Shown: positions 33,249 through 42,670, numbered from the stretch's first letter. The stretch: 48,699 nucleotides of DNA from UBA7236 sp964638865 (GCA_964638865.1 CAZXBG010000007.1:1-48699), one strand, 5' to 3'. The notes: generated by a model from the letters alone, not told the origin. A program made the numbers and translations.

Positions 33249-34328
33249 TCATTTTACCTCCACATAAACTCTGTGCCACGCATTATTCATATACCCTTTA
33301 AAGTTCCATACATGTTTGACTTCTTGCGGTTGAGTGTTTGCTGAAGAATCAAATGCGCGGGTTAAAATTTCGTATTTTCCTTTTAATAATTCTAATTCCA
33401 GTTCCCAAAATACCCAGGCCCATTTATGATCACCTTCGGTTATTTTTGCAGTCATCCATGTTTCCCCTCCATCGGTAGAAATATCAACTCTCGAAATTAT
33501 TCTTCCTCCTCCGCTCATTGCATATCCTTTCACGGTTATTTTTCCGACATCAAGAATTGTATTTGTTTTAGGAAAGGTAATTGCGCAATTTACTGCCAGT
33601 TCACTCAGTTGCAAACCGGTTTCCCATACAACCGTTTCCGGTTTCGCCTGCGGAGGAAATAATCGGTAAGCATGATCCTGAAAATAATTTTTTGAGGGAT
33701 GATCCTGTAATGTTATATGCGTTACCCATTTTACACTTCGCGCGCCAATATATCCCGGAACAACAACACGAAGCGGAAATCCATGTGTTGGTTCTAATGG
33801 AAGATCATTCATTTCATAAGCTAAAAGTACGTCTTCTGTCAATGCTTTATCTATTGGAATGGAAGCACCAAAACCTACATTTTCCCCATGACGAAAAACA
33901 TCATCTGCCCCCATAAATTCAACAAATAAACATTCATTATTTACTCCGGCAAGTTCCAAAATTTCTTTAAGGGGTGCACCGGTCCAAGTAGCATTACTTA
34001 TTGCACCTTCCTGCCAGGGAACTTCACCGGGAACTTCTGCAAATTCAATTAATTGATTTCTTCTATTGCCGGCACATTGTAAGGTTGCCATTATAGTGCA
34101 TCTCGAAAAATTATTTTTTAACTCCTGCATACTCAGGGAAAGCACTTTATTCACCATTCCGTTAACGGTAAGGCGAAAAGTATTTTCATCAATAACGGGC
34201 ACTTCTCCATGATTGCGCACATAATATAGTGGTTGTGGTGTGATAAAATGCTCGCGCAACTCTTCCACAGGAGGTTCGGCGTTAAAAGGTTCTGTGGTAT
34301 GTACTATCAGCTTAGGATCTTTATCCAT
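33249..34328 (-). CDS. Sulfite oxidase-family molybdoenzyme without export signal
   Basis: A 359-residue molybdenum-cofactor oxidoreductase. The conserved Mo-ligand cysteine is Cys85 in ATLQCAGNRRNQ. WTGAPLKEILELAG, GADDVFRHGENVGFGASIPIDKA and PTHGFPLRVVVPGYIGARSVKWV are the expected cofactor-domain segments. The C-terminal dimerisation domain (about 245-350) includes GYAMSGGGRIISRVDISTDGGETW. There is no heme domain and no Tat or Sec signal at the N-terminus (MDKDPKLIVHT), so it seems cytoplasmic, unlike most bacterial relatives. It is divergent from the membrane protein gene, with a -7 box at 34348-34355. Confidence 0.92.
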   Translation of the reverse strand: MDKDPKLIVHTTEPFNAEPPVEELREHFITPQPLYYVRNHGEVPVIDENTFRLTVNGMVNKVLSLSMQELKNNFSRCTIMATLQCAGNRRNQLIEFAEVPGEVPWQEGAISNATWTGAPLKEILELAGVNNECLFVEFMGADDVFRHGENVGFGASIPIDKALTEDVLLAYEMNDLPLEPTHGFPLRVVVPGYIGARSVKWVTHITLQDHPSKNYFQDHAYRLFPPQAKPETVVWETGLQLSELAVNCAITFPKTNTILDVGKITVKGYAMSGGGRIISRVDISTDGGETWMTAKITEGDHKWAWVFWELELELLKGKYEILTRAFDSSANTQPQEVKHVWNFKGYMNNAWHRVYVEVK

Positions 34329-34347
34329 TTGTTAAAAATTACAATTA

Positions 34348-34355
34348 CAAATCTA
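34348..34355 (-). promoter_or_regulatory. Likely -7 box (TAGATTTG) of the sulfite oxidase gene
   Basis: The minus strand reads TAGATTTG, 19 nt before the ATG at 34328. The divergent gene begins close by, so the control regions overlap. Confidence 0.4.
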
Positions 34356-34399
34356 AAATAATTTTGCAGGTAAAAAAAATCAAGTACCTTTCCCCCTTT

Positions 34400-35422
34400 A
34401 TGGAGCTACCGGTAAAAAATAAACAATTCTACTACAGGCTTATTGCGTTATGGGCAGTTTGTGAAGGAACATTGGGTGGAATTATTCACGGATTTCAATT
34501 GCCAATTACCGGATTAATTGTTGGCAGCAGTGCAGTTATTATTATTTGTTTAATTGGTTATTACATTCGTGAAAAAGGTGCTATATTGCGTGCAACTATT
34601 CTTGTTTGTATTTTTAAATTAATGTTGAGTCCGCATAGCCCTATAGGAGCATATTATGCGGTATTATTTCAGGGGGTGCTCGGAGAACTCTTTTTCTTTA
34701 ATAAAAAATATTACAAAACTTCCTGCATCGTTTTCGCCACGCTTGCACTTGCCGAATCAGGTGCGCAGGGAATTATTGTTCCTACATTAATATATGGTAT
34801 GGATTTTTGGAAGGCGGTGAATAAATTTATATCCAATCTTACAAATCAGGAAAATGTTACAAACTATAGTTTATATATCGGAGCTGGATATTTATTCTTA
34901 CATATATTAGTTGGCTTTACTATTGGCATTATTGCTTCCCGTATTCCCTCTTCAGTCCCGAATTGGAAAAATGAATTTTCATTAAAAGAGAACCAAGTAA
35001 ATAACACCGTTTCATACGCCAAACCAAAAGAGAACAGCCGAAAAAATTCTCCTAAAAGAATAGGGAGATCAGGTTTATTTGTTATCTGGATAATATTGAG
35101 TTTAGTGTGGTTACAGGCAGTTCTGCATATTGGCAATCCAATTTTGGTTCCCGATGAAGTTTTACATATTTTGATGCGTTCTTTTTTAATTATACTTACC
35201 TGGTATTTTTTAATAGGTCCTCTGTTACTGAAATTATTAAAAAGATGGCTCGGAAAACAGAAAACAAAATTTCAGAGTAGTATAAGCGAAATTCTTTTAT
35301 TAATTCCGTCAACAAATTCACTTGTAACATCGAGCTGGAATTACACAGAAAATAAAAGAGGATTAAAAAGACTTTCTGTCTTTTTTAAAATTGTGATGGT
35401 GAACGCATTACTACCCGAATGA
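34400..35422 (+). CDS. Polytopic membrane protein, possible transporter component
   Basis: A 340-residue protein with about five helices in the first 180 residues and two or three more near 245-295. The first part (ALWAVCEGTLGGIIHGFQLPITGLIVGS) is reminiscent of the substrate-binding (S) components of ECF-type importers, but I cannot prove it. The linker between the halves is charged. The start is uncertain: ATG 34400 (MELPVKNK) or TTG 34364 with twelve more residues. It is divergent from sulfite oxidase and followed by an NTPase gene 93 bp later. A link to sulfite or molybdenum metabolism is only suggested by position. Confidence 0.7.
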   Translation: MELPVKNKQFYYRLIALWAVCEGTLGGIIHGFQLPITGLIVGSSAVIIICLIGYYIREKGAILRATILVCIFKLMLSPHSPIGAYYAVLFQGVLGELFFFNKKYYKTSCIVFATLALAESGAQGIIVPTLIYGMDFWKAVNKFISNLTNQENVTNYSLYIGAGYLFLHILVGFTIGIIASRIPSSVPNWKNEFSLKENQVNNTVSYAKPKENSRKNSPKRIGRSGLFVIWIILSLVWLQAVLHIGNPILVPDEVLHILMRSFLIILTWYFLIGPLLLKLLKRWLGKQKTKFQSSISEILLLIPSTNSLVTSSWNYTENKRGLKRLSVFFKIVMVNALLPE

Positions 35423-35515
35423 AAAAGATACAGTTTTTTGATTTAGAAAATAGGACCTATAGTTTGAACACTTCTCTTTCAAAAAAGCAGCTAGTTTTAC
35501 AATAATAATATCAAT

Positions 35516-35995
35516 ATGTTTAAGAATATATTTATTCTGTCGGGACCGACTAATTCAGGCAAAACTTCAAAACTTTTGGAATGGTGTAAAAACAGAAAGG
35601 ATGTTTATGGAATTTTAACACCAAAAATAAATGGGAAACGAATTTTTCAGAATGTTAATACCGGGGAGCAGTTTGAAATGGAGGCGTGTGAAAATGAGGA
35701 AAAAATCTTGTCGGTAGGCAAATATGTTTTCAGCACCAAAAGTTTCGAGCAGGCAACATTTATCCTTAAAGAAGCTTCGAATAAAAAAAACGGTTGGTTA
35801 ATTGTGGATGAAGTGGGCCCAATGGAATTAAAAGGGGAGGGATTTAGCACCCAGCTCAAGCAAGTGCTGTTAAAAAAAGCAGATACACTTAAGGTAATTA
35901 TCGTAGTAAGAGAAACATTAGTGGAGGAAGTGGTTAATCATTTTTGTATCCAGAATCAGTGGAGAATATTTAGTGTTCCTGACGATGAGATGTAA
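35516..35995 (+). CDS. THEP1-like nucleoside-triphosphatase
   Basis: A 159-residue P-loop NTPase. Walker A is GPTNSGKTSK near residue 10; Walker B-like WLIVDEVGPMELKGEGF is at about 97-113. LTPKINGKR and FSTKSFEQA fit the small THEP1 / DUF2478-type NTPases. Members hydrolyse NTPs in vitro; the cellular task is unclear, with some linked by neighbourhood to molybdate and cofactor genes. It lies downstream of the membrane protein on the same strand and may be cotranscribed. Confidence 0.82.
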   Translation: MFKNIFILSGPTNSGKTSKLLEWCKNRKDVYGILTPKINGKRIFQNVNTGEQFEMEACENEEKILSVGKYVFSTKSFEQATFILKEASNKKNGWLIVDEVGPMELKGEGFSTQLKQVLLKKADTLKVIIVVRETLVEEVVNHFCIQNQWRIFSVPDDEM

Positions 35996-36175
35996 ACAAA
36001 TATGAGACCTAAAAAGTTCCCGCTTTTAAAAATAAATTGTATTTATTTGATAATCAATTACTTATGATTAAACCTATGGTTTTAAAGTATTCCTTTAAAA
36101 GCAAACAAAAACGCAAACAAAATCAGGAATTCCCTATTTTTACCACCCTTTTACAAAACGTTATATTAATCAGTT

Positions 36176-38839
36176 ATGGCAAAAAAAGAAGAGAAAAAAC
36201 GGTATAAGTTCAAAGAAATGAAGGTTTATGGGTCGCTGGAGAATTTTTTCGGCAACCAGAAGAACTACAGGATTGTTTTTGATGAAACGGAAGTTTGTTA
36301 CGTAAATGCGGAATTGCAATTGTTCAACCTCTTGTTCGACGAGGAGGAGTGGAAGGCAAAAGTTGTGATAAAAGCAACAGAGTATTACGAGAACAAAGAG
36401 ATGTGCAAGCTTGAAAAAGATATTGTAGTAACTACAGACCAAAATATTATTTTCGTGCGAGAAGGTTGGGGAACTGCAACTCCGGGTTGGTGGAAAAAAG
36501 GAACCTATAAATGGGAAATTTGGCTGGATGATGTTTTAGTTGGGACAAATTATTTTTATATCGCCAATAATGGATTGGTTTCTGCCGGAAATAATCCATA
36601 TTTCGATATTAATGCCATAAAATTATTTAATGCCCCAAAAGCAAGTGTTGCTAGAGAGAATCGAAAATATTTAACTACATTTAATAAAGATACTGCCCAA
36701 TATATTTCCATAGAACTAGATCTTACGAATAAAATATCGCATGAAAAATATTTTCCTTTAGAATTTAATTTTTATTTCTATAATGATGTACATCAATTAA
36801 AGGGCGCATCTTATTGGTTTGAACACGTTAACGACTCTAGAAAAAGCATCGTAATGGATATTGGTTATGGAAGTGATGCTGCAGGATTTTGGTACCCCGA
36901 TAAATATTCCTGTGAAGTAGTTTTTATGGATAATATTATTGCAGTTGTTCCTTTTGAAGTTGGTACAGCTGATACAGAACTTACCGGCGACCCTGTTTGG
37001 TTAACAGGTGTGGAAGGAGCAACCGCTACATTAAAAGCTGTCCCCATGGTTACCGATGCAGAAACTTTTGAAATTGCGAAAAAAGAATTGGATGATCTTA
37101 TCGGGTTAGAAACGGTTAAAAAAGAAATCAACGAATTAACCACCTATTTAAAATTCTTAAAAATACGTCAGGATAAAGGTTTTGAAGAAAAAAATAAGAT
37201 GAACCTCAACATGGTATTTACCGGAAATCCGGGTACCGGAAAAACAACGGTTGCGCGTATGCTCGGCAAAATTTATAAAGCCATGGGTTTACTTAAACGC
37301 GCAGATGTAACGGAAGTTGGGCGAGTAGATCTTGTTGCGGAATATATTGGTCAAACTGCACCAAAAACAAAGGCCGCAATTGATCGTGCCCGCGGTGGAA
37401 TTTTATTTATTGATGAAGCCTATGCATTAAGCGACAGAGGTGATGACGGCAAAGATTTCGGAAAAGAAGTAATTGAAGTATTAATAAAAGAAATGAGTGA
37501 TGGTGCCGGAGACACTGCAATTATTTATGCGGGATATCCAAAAGAAATGCGCGATTTTTTAAATTCAAATCCGGGTTTAAGTTCTCGTGTATCGCAGGTA
37601 ATTAATTTCCCGGATTATAATCCGGATGAATTAATGTCTATTTCGCAATACGATTCCAAAAAACGCGGAGTTACTATCAGTGAAGAAGCAAGGAATTTAA
37701 TTTATATGAAAGTAGTAGAAGCATATCGCAACCGCGACAATAAATTTGGTAATGCGCGATATGTAAACTCCATTATAGAAGAAGCAAAACAAAATATGGC
37801 GCTTCGTTTAATGAAACAGGAAAAACCTGAAGAACTTACCAATGAAGATCTTAGCACTATCATTTTACAAGATGTAGAAGTTATTTTCGGTTTTGGAACT
37901 TCCAAAAAAGTAGAACTTCCCATTGATGAAGTATTATTACAGGATGCTATGAACGAGTTGAAAGAACTGACCGGAATGGCAAAGGTAAAAAATGAAATTG
38001 AGGAGACAGTAAAACTTGTTCGATATTATAAAGAAATAGGTCGCGATGTAAAAAAATCATTTTCATTACATACGGTATTCACCGGAAATCCGGGAACTGG
38101 AAAAACAACTGTTGCAAGAATTTTAGTAAAAATATTTAAAGCACTTGGAATATTGGAACGCGGTCATTTGGTGGAAACCGATCGCGAAGGAATGGTTGCC
38201 GGTTATGTTGGACAAACTGCAATTAAAGCAGATGGTATGATAGAGGCTGCAATGGGTGGCGGATTATTTATCGACGAGGCTTATTCATTAAGTCAGGGTG
38301 GTGAAAACGATTTCGGCCGGGAGGCAATTGAAACCCTCTTAAAACGCATGGAAGATCACCGCGGAGAATTTATTGTTATTGTTGCGGGATATACGGATAA
38401 CATGGCAATATTCCTGGAATCTAATCCGGGATTAAAATCACGGTTTGATAAATTTATTCATTTTGAAGATTATACCGAAGAAGAATTATTTGTAATTGGT
38501 GAAAATATGCTCAAAAAGGAATATTTATTCTTAACAGAAGAAGCTGCATTGCATTTAAAAGGATATATCATTCAATTAACTGCAAACCGGAATAAATTTT
38601 TCGGCAATGCAAGAACAATGCGCAAAATTGTGGCGGATATTGTTCACCATCAAAATTTACGCATGGCCGGCATACTTGCATCACAACGAACTCCCGAAAT
38701 GATAAAATCCATCACTTTGGATGATGTGAAAAATTTCAGCCTCGATATTGAAGGCAAAACCACACTCAGAGAACAAATAGGATTTAAGTTTAACAGTGGA
38801 AATGCAAACAAAGGGGAGGCTAACGAACAAAACAGATAA
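36176..38839 (+). CDS. Double AAA+ ATPase (CbxX/CfxQ type) with duplicated N-terminal domain
   Basis: An 887-residue protein. The two AAA+ modules each have Walker A GNPGTGKTT (350-358 and 637-645), Walker B (FIDEAYAL at 411-418, FIDEAYSL at about 698-705) and an arginine-finger region (NPGLSSR, NPGLKSR), so both look active. They match the CbxX/CfxQ family, hexameric remodellers of protein complexes. The N-terminus (about 20-265) holds two copies of a beta-rich unit: GWGTATPGWWKKGTYKWEIW (97-116) corresponds to GYGSDAAGFWYPDKYSCEVV (230-249), each closing with a D-x-(I/L)-V or I-A strand. No membrane segment or signal is seen. It stands alone and ends before a hairpin. The client is unknown. 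Confidence 0.88.
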   Translation: MAKKEEKKRYKFKEMKVYGSLENFFGNQKNYRIVFDETEVCYVNAELQLFNLLFDEEEWKAKVVIKATEYYENKEMCKLEKDIVVTTDQNIIFVREGWGTATPGWWKKGTYKWEIWLDDVLVGTNYFYIANNGLVSAGNNPYFDINAIKLFNAPKASVARENRKYLTTFNKDTAQYISIELDLTNKISHEKYFPLEFNFYFYNDVHQLKGASYWFEHVNDSRKSIVMDIGYGSDAAGFWYPDKYSCEVVFMDNIIAVVPFEVGTADTELTGDPVWLTGVEGATATLKAVPMVTDAETFEIAKKELDDLIGLETVKKEINELTTYLKFLKIRQDKGFEEKNKMNLNMVFTGNPGTGKTTVARMLGKIYKAMGLLKRADVTEVGRVDLVAEYIGQTAPKTKAAIDRARGGILFIDEAYALSDRGDDGKDFGKEVIEVLIKEMSDGAGDTAIIYAGYPKEMRDFLNSNPGLSSRVSQVINFPDYNPDELMSISQYDSKKRGVTISEEARNLIYMKVVEAYRNRDNKFGNARYVNSIIEEAKQNMALRLMKQEKPEELTNEDLSTIILQDVEVIFGFGTSKKVELPIDEVLLQDAMNELKELTGMAKVKNEIEETVKLVRYYKEIGRDVKKSFSLHTVFTGNPGTGKTTVARILVKIFKALGILERGHLVETDREGMVAGYVGQTAIKADGMIEAAMGGGLFIDEAYSLSQGGENDFGREAIETLLKRMEDHRGEFIVIVAGYTDNMAIFLESNPGLKSRFDKFIHFEDYTEEELFVIGENMLKKEYLFLTEEAALHLKGYIIQLTANRNKFFGNARTMRKIVADIVHHQNLRMAGILASQRTPEMIKSITLDDVKNFSLDIEGKTTLREQIGFKFNSGNANKGEANEQNR

Positions 38840-38858
38840 TCTCTAAAATTCTAATATC

Positions 38859-38903
38859 AGAGCCGCGGATTTCCGTTTTATGACGGTAGCGCGGTTCTTT
38901 GTA
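38859..38903 (+). terminator. Stem-loop with T-rich tail after the AAA+ gene
   Basis: AGAGCCGCG (38859-38867) pairs with CGCGGTTCT (38890-38898), one G-U pair. An inner stem CCGT/ACGG (38873-38876, 38883-38886) extends it, and TTTGTATTT follows. It lies 20 bp after the stop codon. Confidence 0.6.
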
Positions 38904-39016
38904 TTTAGTGCCCCTGCTCATCAATATACGTTATAGATTTCAACTTCATTTTCTATTTCTCAGTAAGTGTACAAAAAGATTCCAGATACAAAATATACAC
39001 CGGCCTTATATATTAT

Positions 39017-40630
39017 TTTAAACCTTAACTCCGCTCCCTTTTTTACGTAATATCTAAATTTAATTTTTCGAGTAATAATTGAACGGGTTTTGTTATCTCG
39101 GCCAGTTGCCATTTGCCATTGATTTTTACTTTTTTAATCCGGTGGGTAAACTTTAGAAAGTCGGTAACAGAATATTTTTTAATGAGCTTATGCTTTATTA
39201 ATTGCTGGTAGATGAGATAATAGCATTGCAATGCAATATGATTTACAAACATCCATCCTTCCATAGCTGCATCATTTTGCATATAGGTTCGGTCAGCATA
39301 AAGAATATTTTTCATGGCATCAAACATGGTTTCTACATTTGTTCTGGCTTTGTATTGCACATAAGTATCTTCAGCAGATTTTTCGCTGTTGTTGCCTATT
39401 AATGCCAATGTGCCAAAGTGGGATTGCTTTTCATAAAAGCTTTCCATGTTGTAGTTTTCTTTTTCCCCTTCTACGCGTTTGAGATAGTCTTTTTCTTCCC
39501 CTATCCTTAATTCCTGATTCAAATAAAGGGTGACGTTATTTTTTGTCTTGTACCATATAATTTTTTCATTGAATGTAAAATATCCCTGCCAGCTTTTTTT
39601 ATCCATCTCCCCCGATACCGGATAAGGAATCAGCTTCGAGCCTCTTTGCAGTGGTATGATATAATTTAATTGGGCTTCATCTAAAATCTCTATATTCTTT
39701 TTAGAATAAAATCCTTTATCGGCTATTAGTGTTACATTTTTTAAGCCGCACTCCTGCGTGGTTAGGGTAAATGCTTTTACATCCCTGATATTGCCCGGTA
39801 ATAGCCGGTAATATACCGGCTCGTGCTGCTGGGACGAAAACAAGTACATTAAATTTACCTGTGGCTCAAAGGACATAACATTGTTGTAACCGCTCTGGGC
39901 TGCTTCTATTTGCCGGGAATGAGTAATAACGTGGGTCATATCCAATAATACTTTTTCCCCTTCCCGGACAAAGTGTTTTTGATACGCCATTATCTTTTCC
40001 CGGTTAGTCCCCACGCTCCTTAACAACTGGCTGATACTTTTATCAGAAACCTTTGTCTCTTTCCATACTTCGCTTAAAAAAGAGTGCATGAAATAAAAGG
40101 GGACATTCTTAATGGGGGATTGTTCGGTTAACCGAAAAAATGAAAATAAAAATAAAGGTTTTGCATCTTCTCCAAACACTTTTTCCAAGGTAGCTATTTG
40201 TTTGGAGGCCAGCTGCACAACAAGTTGTTGCGAACCATACTCTTTGACACTGAGATGATCAATCATTACCGGCCGCTCTGCCTTTTGTCTGAGTTTATCC
40301 TTGGAGGAAGCTATAAACCCATCTTCCCGGGTGATTTTACCCAAAAGTTTCCCGGTGATCTTTTTTGCCCGTTTGAGTACAGGATCATACTTGCTGCTGA
40401 CCGCATACAGATAGTAGGTTTTATTTATCAGCCGAAGCTCCGTGCCGGGTTGGCGATGCTTAGTGGCCCATTCGGGATGGACAGGCGGCTTGTCTTTTTG
40501 AGTGAGAGTTTGCTTTCCCATATATACGTATTTACGTAATACAAAGAAACAATAAAAAAACAGCAAACCAAAGCTGGCACTGTATTTTTATCAACATATT
40601 ACGGGTTAGTTAGCGGAGTTACGGGTTAAA
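39017..40630 (-). mobile_element. IS4-superfamily insertion sequence
   Basis: A transposase gene bracketed by an inverted repeat: TTTAAACCTTAACTCCGCT (39017-39035) and its complement at 40612-40630, 17 of 19 matching. The exact ends and target duplication are not fixed; a shared TTAA occurs at both outer edges but lies within the repeat arms. An identical palindrome TTACGTAA occurs just inside both ends (39043-39050 and 40532-40539). The element ends 15 bp before the start codon of the peptidase gene. Confidence 0.7.
39043..40521 (-). CDS. IS4-superfamily (IS1634-like) DDE transposase
   Basis: A 492-residue transposase with an RNase H-like catalytic core: VLLDMTHVITHS (first Asp), LIADKGFYSKKNIEIL (second Asp with the usual KGFYS), and KARTNVETMFDAMKN (Glu, followed by a hydrophobic tail with HIALQCYYLIYQQL). 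It belongs to the large IS4/IS1634-type group; the exact family is uncertain. I chose the ATG at 40521 (MGKQTLTQ); an earlier in-frame ATG adds a hydrophobic stretch (MLFFYCFFVL) unlike any transposase N-terminus. The reading frame is intact, and a TTACGTAA palindrome contains its stop codon. Confidence 0.88.
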   Translation of the reverse strand: MGKQTLTQKDKPPVHPEWATKHRQPGTELRLINKTYYLYAVSSKYDPVLKRAKKITGKLLGKITREDGFIASSKDKLRQKAERPVMIDHLSVKEYGSQQLVVQLASKQIATLEKVFGEDAKPLFLFSFFRLTEQSPIKNVPFYFMHSFLSEVWKETKVSDKSISQLLRSVGTNREKIMAYQKHFVREGEKVLLDMTHVITHSRQIEAAQSGYNNVMSFEPQVNLMYLFSSQQHEPVYYRLLPGNIRDVKAFTLTTQECGLKNVTLIADKGFYSKKNIEILDEAQLNYIIPLQRGSKLIPYPVSGEMDKKSWQGYFTFNEKIIWYKTKNNVTLYLNQELRIGEEKDYLKRVEGEKENYNMESFYEKQSHFGTLALIGNNSEKSAEDTYVQYKARTNVETMFDAMKNILYADRTYMQNDAAMEGWMFVNHIALQCYYLIYQQLIKHKLIKKYSVTDFLKFTHRIKKVKINGKWQLAEITKPVQLLLEKLNLDIT

Positions 40631-40633
40631 TTC

Positions 40634-40641
40634 TAAATTTG
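40634..40641 (+). promoter_or_regulatory. -7-like element (TAAATTTG) 4 nt before the peptidase start
   Basis: TAAATTTG matches TAnnTTTG. If used, transcription would start at or near the ATG (leaderless). No TTTG lies at the proper upstream distance, where the IS end is. Confidence 0.3.
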
Positions 40642-40645
40642 TGTT

Positions 40646-41716
40646 ATGAAACAAAATTTAATTTTCGCATTTATTACGGTAGTATTGGTTTTTGTGGTAG
40701 GTTGTAAGGATAACCCGGTTACAATTACACAGGAAACCAAGGCGCAAGAATTTGCACTTGCCATACATGGAGGTGCCGGTGCAATGCCCAAGGGTAGTTA
40801 TACTGCAGAACAAGAAGCAGCTTTTAATGCAAAATTAAAAGAAGCGGCACAAACAGGATATGATATGCTTGCCAGAGGCGATAGCGCAATGGATGTTGTG
40901 GAAGCTGTAATTTGTATTCTGGAAGATTCCCCACTCTTTAATGCAGGTCAGGGGTCTGTATTTACAAATAATGGTAAAATTAAAATGGATGCCTGTGTAA
41001 TGAATGGCCGAAATCTGGATGCAGGTTCTGTAAATAATGTACAACATATTAAAAATCCCATCAAGGCTGCGCGAATGATAATGGATTCATCAAAGTACAT
41101 CATGTTCAGCAGCGGAGGAGCAGAACAATTTGCTGAAATTAATGGTCTCGAATTGGTAGATGAATCTTACTTCTATACCCAACATCAATATACAAGATGG
41201 AAAGGCATGAAAGACAGCACGGAAACAAAATATGTAAAATATGTTGATTCGGTAATGGCTTTACAGAAAACACCGGTAGTATTAAATAATATTGAAGAAA
41301 AATACGGAACCGTAGGTTGTGTGGTGAAAGATAAGTATGGAAATCTTGCCGCCGGCACTTCTACAGGCGGATTGATGAATAAAAAATATGATCGCATCGG
41401 CGACTCACCTGTTGTGGGAGCAGGCACTTATGCTGATAACAAAACCTGTGCAATAAGCTGCACCGGCACCGGCGAAGATTTTATTAAAACTGTAGCAGCA
41501 AAAACGGTTGCCGATATGATGGAATTTAAGGGATTGACATTAGCGGAGGCAACTCAAGAAATGATACATGTGCGTTTTAAAGAAATTACCGGTGATGGCG
41601 GCATGATCGCAATTGATAAAAATGGCAATATTTCTTTTCAGTATAATACCGATAGTATGTTCAGAGCGAAAGTGGATGCATCGGGTAAAATAGAAACAGC
41701 TATTTATAATGAATAA
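40646..41716 (+). CDS. Isoaspartyl peptidase/L-asparaginase (type 2), lipoprotein
   Basis: A 356-residue N-terminal nucleophile hydrolase. A lipoprotein signal (VVGC, Cys20) places it in the envelope. AIHGGAGAMPKGSY, the LFNAGQGSVFTNNGK loop, and the autocleavage site EKYGTVGCVV (Thr222 becoming the nucleophile) are present, followed by GNLAAGTSTGG. Members remove isoaspartyl dipeptides or asparagine. The Cys after the TVG motif replaces the usual Ala. A putative -7 box (TAAATTTG) ends only 4 nt before the ATG, and the insertion element ends 15 bp upstream, so the native promoter may have been displaced. It overlaps the next gene by 8 bp. Confidence 0.92.
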   Translation: MKQNLIFAFITVVLVFVVGCKDNPVTITQETKAQEFALAIHGGAGAMPKGSYTAEQEAAFNAKLKEAAQTGYDMLARGDSAMDVVEAVICILEDSPLFNAGQGSVFTNNGKIKMDACVMNGRNLDAGSVNNVQHIKNPIKAARMIMDSSKYIMFSSGGAEQFAEINGLELVDESYFYTQHQYTRWKGMKDSTETKYVKYVDSVMALQKTPVVLNNIEEKYGTVGCVVKDKYGNLAAGTSTGGLMNKKYDRIGDSPVVGAGTYADNKTCAISCTGTGEDFIKTVAAKTVADMMEFKGLTLAEATQEMIHVRFKEITGDGGMIAIDKNGNISFQYNTDSMFRAKVDASGKIETAIYNE

Positions 41717-42599
41717 ATATCTGTTTTTCTTTATATTGATTTACTGCTTCATTTCCTGTAAGTCAAAACAGGAGGAAACACCATCCGTTTTTTCAACAAT
41801 TAATACTTTCATAATTAGTAATGATATTGAAATTCGCAATAAGGAAGTTTGTTTTGATTCACTTGGCAATTGTATCAGAGAGATCTATTTTGGAAGTCGG
41901 GAGGGAGATACTATAAGCAGTACGGAACATAAATATACAGGAACATTGCTTTTGGAAAGTATTGAAAAAAACAGCAAAGGTAAAATTGTTGAAACACGCA
42001 TATATAATTATGAAAACACCTATCTGAAACAAAATACCATAATAAAAGAAATGGATACCATACTTCGGAAAAATTATTTCTATTATTCAAACGGTAAAAT
42101 AAAAAGGGAGGTAACTGAATTTCTTCAGGATAAGATTACACCAATCATCAGAATCAATAATTTCGATGAACATGGGAATATCGAAAAAATATATGATCAA
42201 ATATATGAAGATAGTACTAAACTTGTGCTCGGAAGATATGAGTTGACATCATATAACTATACCTACGATTCCACCAATAATAGGATAATTAAAACTGTTG
42301 CAACAAAATTATTTGGATATTATGAAATTGCGGACACCCTTTTTATTGCGAAATTTGATTACGATTCTTCAGGTAATTTATCAATACAACACAATATAAA
42401 AAAAACATCAAAAGAATCCCCCGACAGTATACACTATAATTATTCGGAAAACGGTGATTTAATAAACAGAATATCCTATTTCACATCGAATAGTTGGGCA
42501 GACACTGTTTTTTATAAATTTGATAATCTTGGTCGAAAAATCGGGGAGCGAAATTCTACTTCCGGAATTGAATACAGATACGTGTTTAGTGATTACTAA
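41709..42599 (+). CDS. Putative lipoprotein, function unknown
   Basis: A 296-residue protein with a lipoprotein signal (YCFISCKSK, Cys17). The remainder is beta-rich with repeated Tyr- and Asp-containing segments such as KFDYDSSGNLSIQH, YKFDNLGRKIGERN and NNFDEHGNIEKIYD. These resemble the YD/RHS-like short repeats seen in Bacteroidetes surface lipoproteins. I do not recognise a named family. It overlaps the peptidase gene by 8 bp and is probably cotranscribed. Confidence 0.75.
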   Translation: MNKYLFFFILIYCFISCKSKQEETPSVFSTINTFIISNDIEIRNKEVCFDSLGNCIREIYFGSREGDTISSTEHKYTGTLLLESIEKNSKGKIVETRIYNYENTYLKQNTIIKEMDTILRKNYFYYSNGKIKREVTEFLQDKITPIIRINNFDEHGNIEKIYDQIYEDSTKLVLGRYELTSYNYTYDSTNNRIIKTVATKLFGYYEIADTLFIAKFDYDSSGNLSIQHNIKKTSKESPDSIHYNYSENGDLINRISYFTSNSWADTVFYKFDNLGRKIGERNSTSGIEYRYVFSDY

Positions 42600-42607
42600 A
42601 ACCGAAT

Positions 42608-42641
42608 AAAAAAACCTCTCAGGCTGCCTGCCAAAGAGGTT
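42608..42641 (-). terminator. Intrinsic terminator for the isc cluster
   Basis: On the minus strand AACCTCT (from 42641) pairs with AGAGGTT (to 42613), with an inner CAGG/CCTG stem, followed by a T run (As at 42608-42614). It lies 30 bp after the iscA stop; convergent transcripts from the lipoprotein gene also meet it. Confidence 0.8.
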
Positions 42642-42670
42642 ATAGTTCAAGTATGAAAAGAAAAGAGATA

